Shown here piece after piece: positions 16,052 to 23,518 of a stretch of 35,915 bases of DNA. The notes under the pieces were generated by a model, which did not search any database, was not told the origin of the DNA, and worked only from the letters and a program-made list of their open reading frames with translations. Within the stretch, counting starts at the first letter, position 1. Every line of letters begins with the position of its first letter. The DNA comes from an uncultured Clostridiaceae bacterium (GTDB lineage: Bacteria > Bacillota > Clostridia > Lachnospirales > Lachnospiraceae): contig CAMHJT010000008.1 in assembly GCA_946185495.1 (NCBI GenBank), forward strand, positions 1-35,915, read 5' to 3'. A program made the translations under genes and the position numbers.

Positions 16052-16092
16052 AAACAGGACAGCATACCACCCTGTTACAGTCGTATGCTGCC
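16052..16092 (-). terminator. Intrinsic terminator of the clostripain-NRPS-Lgt operon
   Basis: Minus-strand arms GGCAGCATAC and GTATGCTGTC pair over about 10 bp, with a 15-nt loop, followed by CTGTTTTTGTT. It lies about 130 nt downstream of the Lgt-like stop codon. Confidence 0.7.
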
Positions 16093-16223
16093 CGTATCCA
16101 TCACTCCTCACATCCGGGCTTACGCATGTTTTCTGTTTGCCAGCGTCAGACGCACTGATCTGATCGTCACCTTTTTGACAATCCCTTTTTCCGGCTCGCT
16201 TCATCCGTTTATCTTAACCAAAT

Positions 16224-17003
16224 TCAAGAAGCTCTTTCTCTTCTCCGCCTGACATAATACCCCCACGCCGCCGCAATGACCAGCAAAACGCTTGTGATCT
16301 GGATGGCCGTCATCCCCAGGTACATCACGGTTCCCCGCTTATCCATCATGCACTCCGAGATCAGGATGCACAGGCCAAAGGCAGCCATAGACGGATAAAA
16401 TATATGCTTTCCCTTCCAATACGCGACGCACAGGCCCACGAACAGAATCAGCATCAAAGCCGCCTCGAAAAGCTGGGATGGAAATACGGAATATGTTATC
16501 TCATTTTTCGGAAACCTTACGGATAACGGCCCGCTCATCGGGATTCCATAACAGCAGCCCTCCATGAAACAGCCGATCCGGTTAAATACATGCTGAATCG
16601 GAAAAAAGAACGCCATGATGTCCAGCATTTTATCCGCATCCGCCTGATAGACCCACCGGTACAGACAAGGCAGCAGGCAGGCCGACGCGAAGACTATGCC
16701 GATAAAATGGCTTCCTCCTACCTCCCTGATCAGGGAAAGCTCTGCCGTCAGGCTCTCCGCAAACGAAAAAGTGAGCCCCCTGACCACCATGGCAAGCGCG
16801 TTGCCGATCGTGCCCACGACCAGCAGCTCCAGAAGAACCGGCAGCGCCACCAGCTTCATCACGCCTCCCCGGTTCTCCGGATGATTCCGGTATGCCCTGT
16901 AATACATCACAAGTAAAAACACGATTGCGATCGCGCTTCCCAAATTAATAAATAAATCCCTGCTGTTGATGGTGTGTTCTCCCACAAACAATACCGGACA
17001 CAT
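16224..17003 (-). CDS. Divergent prolipoprotein diacylglyceryl transferase (Lgt) family membrane protein
   Basis: A 259-residue integral membrane protein with about seven hydrophobic segments. The central motif NRIGCFMEGCCYGIP corresponds to the Lgt signature (usually GRIGNFxNGExxGxxT). Here it carries the cysteine-rich GCFxxGCCYG variant seen in a subgroup of Lgt-like proteins. GGSHFIGIVFAS may correspond to the conserved histidine region. Canonical Lgt transfers diacylglycerol from phosphatidylglycerol to lipobox cysteines; whether this variant does so is uncertain. The ATG is 8 nt after GGAGG. It lies 22 bp after the NRPS stop and before a strong terminator, so it belongs to that operon and may act on its product or on a partner, rather than being the housekeeping Lgt. 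Confidence 0.75.
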   Translation of the reverse strand: MCPVLFVGEHTINSRDLFINLGSAIAIVFLLVMYYRAYRNHPENRGGVMKLVALPVLLELLVVGTIGNALAMVVRGLTFSFAESLTAELSLIREVGGSHFIGIVFASACLLPCLYRWVYQADADKMLDIMAFFFPIQHVFNRIGCFMEGCCYGIPMSGPLSVRFPKNEITYSVFPSQLFEAALMLILFVGLCVAYWKGKHIFYPSMAAFGLCILISECMMDKRGTVMYLGMTAIQITSVLLVIAAAWGYYVRRRRERAS

Positions 17004-17025
17004 TTTACATTCCTCCTCTAAAACT

Positions 17026-20000
17026 CTAGTATGTTATTATCCGATCGGCCGCCACCTGTTCCGCGATCTCTCCCGCATGGGAATGCAGACAGAAATGATA
17101 TGCCCCGCCAAGCCCGGTCACGCTGACAGGCCCTGCCAGATAGCGGTTCCACAGCGCGTATTTGCGCTGAAATCCAGCCGTCAGCACATCCCTGTCCCCG
17201 AAAAACAGATGTGTCTCCACCTTTACCGGCGGCTTTGGATGATCCGTCATCCACTGCACATATTTTCTCGCGTCCGTCCGGAGCCGGCACCGCATTTCCT
17301 CTGTGAGCCGAAGCCGTCGCCCCTGCAGCGCGCTCAGGCACAGGTTTGCAGCCGGACCCGGAATCAGATCCCACAAAAGCTTCCTCCGGTCTGCCGCTCC
17401 CAAAAAGGAAACCGGCAGGCTGCCGATCAGCGCAAGCCGTACCCGTCCCTCCCATTTCCGGTTCAAGCGTTCCACCAGCGAAATGGCCAGGGCAGAGCCT
17501 ACACAGCAGCCGATGACCACAATCTCATCCTCTTTCTCCGGCAGCGCCTCCAATTCCGCGAAAATGCGTCCCGACATACAGGAAACACTATCCCGCCTTC
17601 CACTCACGTCACAGGCCAGCAGCTCGTAGCCCCTGTCCCAAAAAGCATCTGCCAGCAAAGAAAAGCAATGGATCCCCATCCCCGCGTAAGGCACAGCCAA
17701 CACAAAGCCCCGCCTCCGGCTGCGCGGCACAGGATCCGTCAGGCGGCACAGCAGCTTCCGCTGCGCCGTGCGAACACGCGGCTTCTCTCTTTCAGGGCGA
17801 ACGCCCTCACGCTTCCCTGCCAGAATGCCAGCCAGCTCCCTGACTGTCTCTGCTCCGGCAATGTCCTCATAATCCGCCTTGACCCCCTGCTTTTCCAGGG
17901 CAAGCATCCACTCGACAATGGAAATGGAATCCAGGCCGCACTCCCTGAGGCTCTGATCCGGTCCTGCAGGCGCCATCCGGCCCAGCACCTTGCGCGCCGT
18001 GCCCCACAGGATCTGCTCCAGCCTGTCCCCTTCAACGCCATTTCTATTCATTCCGGTTTTGTGTCCATTTATTCCTCCTTCGCATCCATTCATGCCGTTT
18101 TTACGCCTGTTCGTTCCTGCTTTGCATCCACTTATCCCACTTTTGCATCCATTCACACCGTTTTTACGCCTGTTCGTTCCTGTTTTGCGTCCGTTTATTC
18201 CACTTTTACATCCATTCACGCCGTTTTTATACCTGTTCGTTCCTGCTTTGCGTCCATTTATTCCTCTTTCGCATCCATTCATGCCGTTTTTACATCTGTT
18301 CATTCCGGTTTCACATCCACTCGTTCCCATGTGTTGTGTGGAAAGCAGCGCGTAATCACATTTTCCATTCCTGTTATATGGAAGCTGCGCCAGGCACTGG
18401 ATCACATCCGGCATATAATGCGGAGCCACCCTCTTTGCCAGCTGTGTCCTGACTTCAGCAGAAGACATTGCCGTCTCCGCAAACAGGATCAGGCGATTGT
18501 CCGAAACCAATGCCGCCGCTCCCCCTATACCGGAAATCATTGAGGTTTCCTGCTCCAGCACAGAAAGGCTGACCCGCATTCCCCGCAGCTTCACTTCCCG
18601 GTCAATCCGGCCCGCATACACCAGCTCGCCCGCATCGGAATAATACCCGAGATCACCGGTGTGGTAGGCTCTCCTTCCATTCCACTCCACAAAACGCGCC
18701 GCTGTCTCCTCCGGATTGTTCACATATCCCTCTCCGACCAGCGTCCCGGTCACCAGGATCTCTCCGATATAACCCTGCGGCAGCTCACGCCCTTTCGGGT
18801 TCACCACATGAAGCCCGGTGCCCCATACCGGCTTTCCGACAGGCACAACCCTCTCTCCCCTGCTGCAGGCATGCCATGACACGTCAATCGTGCACTCGGC
18901 AGGCCCGTACAGGTTGTAGAGCTTTGTAAATGGAAACAACGTGTAAAAACGGTCCACCATGGCAGGCGTAAGTGCCTCCCCGCTGGAAAATACCCGTTTG
19001 ACCGCAGTTTTCTCCTTCTTTCCAGACTGCTCCGCCCATGACAGGTACACTGAAAGCATGGATGGCACAAAATGCAGGGTATCCACCTGATACCGCTTTG
19101 CAACCTGCCGGATCTTTTCCGGCTCCCGCTCCCAGCCATCCGGCAGCATCACCAGCGATCCCCCGCAGGCAGCAGACAGCAGCAGTTCCCAGACCGATAC
19201 GTCAAAGGTATTTCTGGTCTTCTGTAAAATCCGGCATCCGGAAAGTCCGAAATGTTCTTTCATCCATGCAAGGCGGAGGTTCAGAGCATCACGGTACAAT
19301 CTGACCAGCTTCGGCTTCCCGGTGCTGCCGGAGGTGTGAATCCCGTAAGCGACCTGACGTCCATACGCGCTGACAGGGGCATATGCCCCGCATGCGTTCT
19401 GGCTGCCGGGTTTCCCCCGGCTTGCCACAGTATTACCGCCGAGGGCAGACGCAGCCCAGTCATCCGTCAGAATCACGTCAAGCTGCTCTGACAGGGCGGT
19501 CAGCCGCTCGCAGGTCTCTCCAAGAGCAACCGGAACAAAAATGGTTCCGGTCTTCAGGCATGCCATCATGACAAGCGGCATCAGCATGGTTCTGGAAAGC
19601 CGGAGCCCTGCCATCAGGGGTTGCGGCTGTTTTTCCATTCCCTGTCCGCCACCGTCCCTCTTCAGGTGTTGTTCCCGCAGCAAAACCAGCCTGTCAGCGA
19701 TCCTGTCCACAAGCATTCCCGCCTCCCGGTAGCTGACTGTTCTTCCGTGATCTGTCACATCAATGATGTATGCCTGATTCCCGTGTTCGCGCACATTTCT
19801 GTCGAAGGCAGCCGCCACATCCTCCACTTCCAGGCCTGCCTTGTCCGCATTGCTGCCAAAACAGCCTCCATCCGGCGCCTGCGCATCACAGGACATGGTG
19901 CTGCCTGCCGGGCGATGATTTCCGTCCTCTTGCAGCCCCTCCCGGATCACTTCAAAAAGCGAACGGTCCAGCTCCTCAATCTCCCTTCTGGAATACCGGT

Positions 20001-21240
20001 CTGACATATACTTATAGGTCAGGCAAATGCCGTCCGCCTGCTCGTCGATCAGAAACCGCAGCGGCACCTCCACCGCGCTGCACTCCGTCTCCCACATAAA
20101 ATCAGCGTGCTGCAGCGGAAGCCGCTTGAGCGGGCGGTAGGTGACACAGGTGTCATACAGCCTGCCTGTCAGGCGGTTTTCCGACCTCAGCTCACGCACT
20201 GTGTAATCCCCGCATTTGAGCATCAGGTATTCCTGCCTCTTGATCTCGCCGCAAAGCTCCGGAAATGTTTTTTCCTCCGAAACCTGTACGACCAGGGGCA
20301 GCACATTGGTAAACATGCCCGCCGTATCCATATATTTCTTTTTCCGGTTAATCATTACCCTGCCAAGGCTCGCCCATTCCGCGCCGGTGATCCTGCTGTC
20401 ATGAATAGCCAGCGCCGCCTCAAAGACATGCTCTGCCGTCAGTCCATTGCCGTCACACCATGCAGATATCTGTCCGCATACTTCCCGCTCCACTTTCTTC
20501 TGAAATACCTCCGCCCTCTCGGAGGTACTCTCCCGCCGGTCCGGAAACACAAAATGCTCCTGCGCACACAAACTTTTGTAAGCCTCCGGAACCGGCTTCG
20601 CCGTCCTTGCCTCCATCTCCTCCAGATATGCCAGAAATCGGCCATCCGGCAAAACGTCACGCCACAGCGGGCTGTCAGACCGCATTCCAAGCTCCCAAAG
20701 CTCCCTTGTCACCTTCATCAGGCCGATCCCGTCACAGATCAGATGATGGTAGATACCTGCCAGATACAGGTATTCCTCCGTTTCTATCACGAGATAACGC
20801 ACCAGACAGGCATCATAGGCAAACACCGGAATATCGGACCATTCCCCGATCCGCCGCCTGACCTTTTCCTCCGTCTCTCCCCTGCCGTCAACCACATCAA
20901 AGAAAACCGCGCACTCCTCAGACAGGTACAGCCTTCCCTGCCGGCTCACCCTGAGCCTGAGCGCAGGATTCAGCTCCTGCACCCTGCAGGCCGTCTCATA
21001 GATGCGCCGCGCGCACATTTCCTCCTCCGCATTCCGCGCAGTATTCCCGGCATAGCGTGCCTGCCCGTCAGCATCCGCCATCCCGCCCTCTTCCGCAGGG
21101 CCATCCACACAGCCTTTCCCTGCCTGCGCCAACGGAAAGCGGATCACTCCGCCGATATTTCCCAGGCACGAGCCCGGATACCGCCTGACCATGTCATAAA
21201 TATTCTGCTGCTGGGGCGTCATTCCATACTCTCTCGTCAT
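17026..21240 (-). CDS. EntF-like nonribosomal peptide synthetase: condensation-adenylation-carrier-thioesterase
   Basis: A 1404-residue NRPS. The condensation domain (about 1-440) has an intact HHxxxDG motif (His165, His166, Asp170). The adenylation domain (about 477-960) carries HTSGSTGKPK, NLYGPAECT, YHTGDLG and NGKCDY. Reading its pocket against GrsA by eye gives D-V-W-H-F-S-L-I-D-K, essentially the serine code of EntF. A heptapeptide-repeat linker (978-1066) precedes the carrier domain (phosphopantetheine Ser1105 in GLDSIS) and a thioesterase (about 1160-1404). The thioesterase nucleophile motif is GCCVG, so Cys1246 stands where serine is usual; likely partners are the Asp of FFGDRD and the His of GGAYHF. 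The ATG at 21240 follows AGAGGGATGG; the longer frame begins with an unsupported GTG. No PPTase or MbtH gene is visible. The product is probably a small serine-containing acyl or peptide compound. Confidence 0.9.
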   Translation of the reverse strand: MTREYGMTPQQQNIYDMVRRYPGSCLGNIGGVIRFPLAQAGKGCVDGPAEEGGMADADGQARYAGNTARNAEEEMCARRIYETACRVQELNPALRLRVSRQGRLYLSEECAVFFDVVDGRGETEEKVRRRIGEWSDIPVFAYDACLVRYLVIETEEYLYLAGIYHHLICDGIGLMKVTRELWELGMRSDSPLWRDVLPDGRFLAYLEEMEARTAKPVPEAYKSLCAQEHFVFPDRRESTSERAEVFQKKVEREVCGQISAWCDGNGLTAEHVFEAALAIHDSRITGAEWASLGRVMINRKKKYMDTAGMFTNVLPLVVQVSEEKTFPELCGEIKRQEYLMLKCGDYTVRELRSENRLTGRLYDTCVTYRPLKRLPLQHADFMWETECSAVEVPLRFLIDEQADGICLTYKYMSDRYSRREIEELDRSLFEVIREGLQEDGNHRPAGSTMSCDAQAPDGGCFGSNADKAGLEVEDVAAAFDRNVREHGNQAYIIDVTDHGRTVSYREAGMLVDRIADRLVLLREQHLKRDGGGQGMEKQPQPLMAGLRLSRTMLMPLVMMACLKTGTIFVPVALGETCERLTALSEQLDVILTDDWAASALGGNTVASRGKPGSQNACGAYAPVSAYGRQVAYGIHTSGSTGKPKLVRLYRDALNLRLAWMKEHFGLSGCRILQKTRNTFDVSVWELLLSAACGGSLVMLPDGWEREPEKIRQVAKRYQVDTLHFVPSMLSVYLSWAEQSGKKEKTAVKRVFSSGEALTPAMVDRFYTLFPFTKLYNLYGPAECTIDVSWHACSRGERVVPVGKPVWGTGLHVVNPKGRELPQGYIGEILVTGTLVGEGYVNNPEETAARFVEWNGRRAYHTGDLGYYSDAGELVYAGRIDREVKLRGMRVSLSVLEQETSMISGIGGAAALVSDNRLILFAETAMSSAEVRTQLAKRVAPHYMPDVIQCLAQLPYNRNGKCDYALLSTQHMGTSGCETGMNRCKNGMNGCERGINGRKAGTNRYKNGVNGCKSGINGRKTGTNRRKNGVNGCKSGISGCKAGTNRRKNGMNGCEGGINGHKTGMNRNGVEGDRLEQILWGTARKVLGRMAPAGPDQSLRECGLDSISIVEWMLALEKQGVKADYEDIAGAETVRELAGILAGKREGVRPEREKPRVRTAQRKLLCRLTDPVPRSRRRGFVLAVPYAGMGIHCFSLLADAFWDRGYELLACDVSGRRDSVSCMSGRIFAELEALPEKEDEIVVIGCCVGSALAISLVERLNRKWEGRVRLALIGSLPVSFLGAADRRKLLWDLIPGPAANLCLSALQGRRLRLTEEMRCRLRTDARKYVQWMTDHPKPPVKVETHLFFGDRDVLTAGFQRKYALWNRYLAGPVSVTGLGGAYHFCLHSHAGEIAEQVAADRIITY
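18043..18309 (-). repeat. 21-bp tandem coding repeats (heptapeptide linker) inside the NRPS
   Basis: Twelve full heptapeptides plus a partial thirteenth, of the type xG(M/V/I/T)N(G/R)xK: TGMNRCK, NGMNGCE, RGINGRK, AGTNRYK and so on. A higher-order 21-residue (63-bp) period is visible. The block joins the adenylation and carrier domains, is basic and contains several cysteines. It looks like a minisatellite that keeps the reading frame. Confidence 0.95.
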
Positions 21241-21297
21241 TTTCCATCCCTCTAGTACATGATTCACAAAATCGCAATCCCAATGGCGTTCCTATCC

Positions 21298-22968
21298 TCA
21301 ATCCTCCATCAGATGCCAATCATCATCCGTTTCGTCATAATAGTAAATCTGATCCTCTTCCTCATCGTAATAGCACATGGTATCGGTCTCCTCATCATAC
21401 AGATACAGGACATCATCCTCGTATAGATACCAGATTTCCTCCTCGTAATCGTAGATCCAGTCGTCCGACTGCTCGTCCTCATACCCGTAATAATCACCGG
21501 TATCATAATCATAAGCGTATTCACAGGAGCCGTCCCCGCTTGTATTACAGCCGTACTCATCCTCATAATCTCCCCAGCCCCCCCAGAGATCATCAAAGAA
21601 GCTGAAATCGAAAAAGTCATCGCTGTCTTCAGACACAAATCCACCGAGCCACTCAATATACTCCTTGTCCAGGCCAATTCCCTTGTACACCTTTTTCAAA
21701 CGGTCATAGAATTCGGAATCCCCATAGGGCAGGGACACCGCAAGCCCTGTCAGCTCGTTTTTATCCGAGGTGTGTCCGTAATACGCCACCGCCGCCTTCA
21801 GCGCGGAGGTCAGGCTCTTCGCCTCATCGCTCTTGTTGTCAATGCTCTCCACCAGGGCAAGAATATCGCTGATATAATAATCCGACAGCGTCACATCGCT
21901 GTCATCCAGCCCCCACAGGTCCCAGAAGCCCTTGTTCTTCCGCCCTCTGGCTTTATGCATCCTGCTGTAATTTTTGTTAAGCAGGCTGCTCTCGTTCTTA
22001 TACGCAAACGCCTTCCACGCCTTGAACAGATTTTTTGCCGTAGACTCGTTAAACAGACCGACACAGGCGGAATCTCCCTCCGAGCTGGTCTCATTATCCT
22101 CAATGATGGCATCCACAACGCGCTTGCCCAGAAGGGGCGTGGATATGCCTGGATTCTTTTCAAAATCCCTCATCCATGCCGTATAGTTCCAGCCAAGTCC
22201 CGACTCAAAATCCTCCGAGAGCAGGGTGTATTTACAAAAGGGAGCCAGCGCGTAACAGGTCTCTAAATTGGCCATGATGCAGCAGTCCATCCCGATGATG
22301 TCAAAACGGATGTCCTTATGCTCCGAAAACGCCTTCACCATTTCCGCAATCGTCAGGCTCTGCTGTTCATCCTGCCACTCGTCATACCCGAAGCCGTACA
22401 CCGGACCGCCGCCATGATTCCAGAAAATAAACATGTATCTGTCCGCCGGAAAATCAGATTTACAGTATCCGATAAATTCCGACAGGGTATCTGCCGAGGT
22501 ACAGTCGAGCTGCCCGAGCTTATCCCTCACCAGTGAAAGCTTTCCATCCTGAATCCTGTAGGTCTGGGAGGTCTTGGCGGAAATGCCGTAGTCCTGCCAT
22601 TTTTTTGTTCCCATAGTCTGAATCACCACATTGACGTTGCCGCCGATTCCGGAATCAAGCATCTCAGCGATATCCCTCGTCGCCTCTCCCGCCTTCGTCT
22701 CCAGGTCGGAACCGTTCATATAGATCATGATGGTAGCAGATTTCGCGTCTGTTCCAACTGACGCCGTCTCCACGGCAGCGACAGTTTTTGAAGACGTGCT
22801 TTCCGGTTTATGTACGGACATCTCCTGGCGATCCGATTCCTCCGGCATATCCTCCTCATCATCCGGAATGAGCAGAATGATAATAAACAACGCCAGCACA
22901 ACCGCAACAATTCCGATCAGGCAGCTATTCAGCCTGACGGTTTTCCTCTTCTCAGTTTTTTTCTCCAC
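21298..22968 (-). CDS. Membrane-anchored clostripain-like (C11) cysteine protease with acidic Tyr-rich tail
   Basis: A 556-residue protein. One N-terminal helix (LIGIVAVVLALFIIILLI) follows a basic stretch, so the rest should lie outside the membrane. The C11 core has TIMIYMNGSDLE, DVNVVIQTMG-type strands, catalytic His185 (FWNHGGG) and Cys230 (GMDCCIMANLE). These proteases cut after arginine or lysine in characterised members. The last 90 or so residues are very rich in Asp, Glu and Tyr, with periodic YLYEDD/YYDEE motifs. The GTG at 22968 is preferred because AAGGAG lies 7 nt upstream; the ATG at 23022 overlaps the predicted -10 box. It is the first gene of an apparent operon with the NRPS (57-bp gap) and the Lgt-like gene. 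Its link to peptide synthesis is unexplained. Confidence 0.85.
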   Translation of the reverse strand: MEKKTEKRKTVRLNSCLIGIVAVVLALFIIILLIPDDEEDMPEESDRQEMSVHKPESTSSKTVAAVETASVGTDAKSATIMIYMNGSDLETKAGEATRDIAEMLDSGIGGNVNVVIQTMGTKKWQDYGISAKTSQTYRIQDGKLSLVRDKLGQLDCTSADTLSEFIGYCKSDFPADRYMFIFWNHGGGPVYGFGYDEWQDEQQSLTIAEMVKAFSEHKDIRFDIIGMDCCIMANLETCYALAPFCKYTLLSEDFESGLGWNYTAWMRDFEKNPGISTPLLGKRVVDAIIEDNETSSEGDSACVGLFNESTAKNLFKAWKAFAYKNESSLLNKNYSRMHKARGRKNKGFWDLWGLDDSDVTLSDYYISDILALVESIDNKSDEAKSLTSALKAAVAYYGHTSDKNELTGLAVSLPYGDSEFYDRLKKVYKGIGLDKEYIEWLGGFVSEDSDDFFDFSFFDDLWGGWGDYEDEYGCNTSGDGSCEYAYDYDTGDYYGYEDEQSDDWIYDYEEEIWYLYEDDVLYLYDEETDTMCYYDEEEDQIYYYDETDDDWHLMED

Positions 22969-23020
22969 GGTTTTTCTCCTTCTCTTTTCCACATTTCTGT
23001 AAATCAGTATCACTTTGCTC

Positions 23021-23049
23021 ATTTTATCACAGTTTCATTTTTCAGACAA
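23021..23049 (-). promoter_or_regulatory. Promoter of the clostripain-NRPS-Lgt operon
   Basis: On the minus strand TTGTCT (23044-23049), a 17-bp spacer and TAAAAT (23021-23026). The predicted start site supports the GTG start at 22968. It lies directly after the terminator of the double-glycine peptide gene. Confidence 0.6.
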
Positions 23050-23053
23050 CCAG

Positions 23054-23094
23054 ACAGAAAAAGGGCAGTCCCATCCAAATTGAGACTGCCCCTT
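23054..23094 (-). terminator. Strong intrinsic terminator after the double-glycine peptide gene
   Basis: On the minus strand AAGGGGCAGTC pairs with GACTGCCCTTT (about 11 pairs, 13-nt loop) and runs into TTTCTG. It lies about 90 nt after the peptide stop codon and probably ends the giant-protein/peptide transcript. Confidence 0.85.
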
Positions 23095-23184
23095 ACCATA
23101 TATGTAGAAGAAATTTGCCTGCTGCCTCATCCGCGCTTTCCGCGCACAGCATATCTTAATGAAACTACCGGATCTCAGGATTCC

Positions 23185-23328
23185 TTAGAATCTGTTCGCC
23201 ACGTCGTCCGTGATATCCTTTGTCTTCTGTTTCTTCACATTTGCCAGAGAGCCGCCACTCACCTCATCCAGATCATCAAGGTCAAGTTCTACAGCCTCTT
23301 CCGCCTCTTTCTGCTTGTTCTCCTCCAT
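23185..23328 (-). CDS. Double-glycine leader peptide (bacteriocin/pheromone-like precursor)
   Basis: A 47-residue peptide. The leader ends ELDLDDLDEVSGG (residues 14-26), a typical ELxxV-GG processing site for C39 peptidase exporters. The remaining 21 residues, beginning SLANVKK and ending DDVANRF, contain no cysteine and only one serine and two threonines. They therefore offer few sites for lanthionine or thiazole chemistry. The core mixes a basic first half with an acidic second half. The ATG at 23328 has a near-perfect AAGGAGGTGA site 5 nt upstream, while a longer frame to 23388 has none. It lies 190 bp downstream of the giant surface-protein gene and just before a strong terminator, so it is probably on the giant gene's transcript. 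The C39 exporter at 8204-10351 is the only processing exporter in the window. Confidence 0.8.
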   Translation of the reverse strand: MEENKQKEAEEAVELDLDDLDEVSGGSLANVKKQKTKDITDDVANRF

Positions 23329-23441
23329 TCCTGTCACCTCCTTCCAAATGAAAGCACTGCTCAGCCGCAGGCCATGTCCGGATGCCATATCCCTTCAGGA
23401 CGGCCCGGCTCCAATGGCTGATACGGCTGCTTCAGCGGTAA

Positions 23442-23473
23442 TCTCCAGCAGGCTGGCTACTGCCTGCCGGAGA
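23442..23473 (-). other. Stable hairpin between the giant gene and the peptide gene
   Basis: Twelve-base arms TCTCCAGCAGGC and GCCTGCCGGAGA with an 8-nt loop (one mismatch, which is G-U in the transcript). No T-run follows on the minus strand, so it is not a standard terminator. It may be a processing or stabilising structure that adjusts the peptide:giant-protein ratio. Confidence 0.5.
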
Positions 23474-23518
23474 CTTCCCCATTAACTGTATCAGATATTC
23501 TCTCATTTAGCAATGCTA

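Noticed and set aside
16019-16204. 61-residue minus-strand open frame
   Set aside because: Its end overlaps the terminator at 16052-16092, its composition is unlike a protein, and it lacks a ribosome binding site.
16966-18543. 525-residue plus-strand open frame
   Set aside because: It is antisense to the Lgt-like and NRPS genes and mirrors the NRPS repeat region. It has no ribosome binding site or recognisable domain.
20107-21255. 382-residue plus-strand open frame
   Set aside because: It lies entirely antisense to the NRPS condensation domain and has no family signal.
23185-23388. Longer 67-residue version of the double-glycine peptide
   Set aside because: The extra 20 residues have no ribosome binding site, while the ATG at 23328 follows a near-perfect one.
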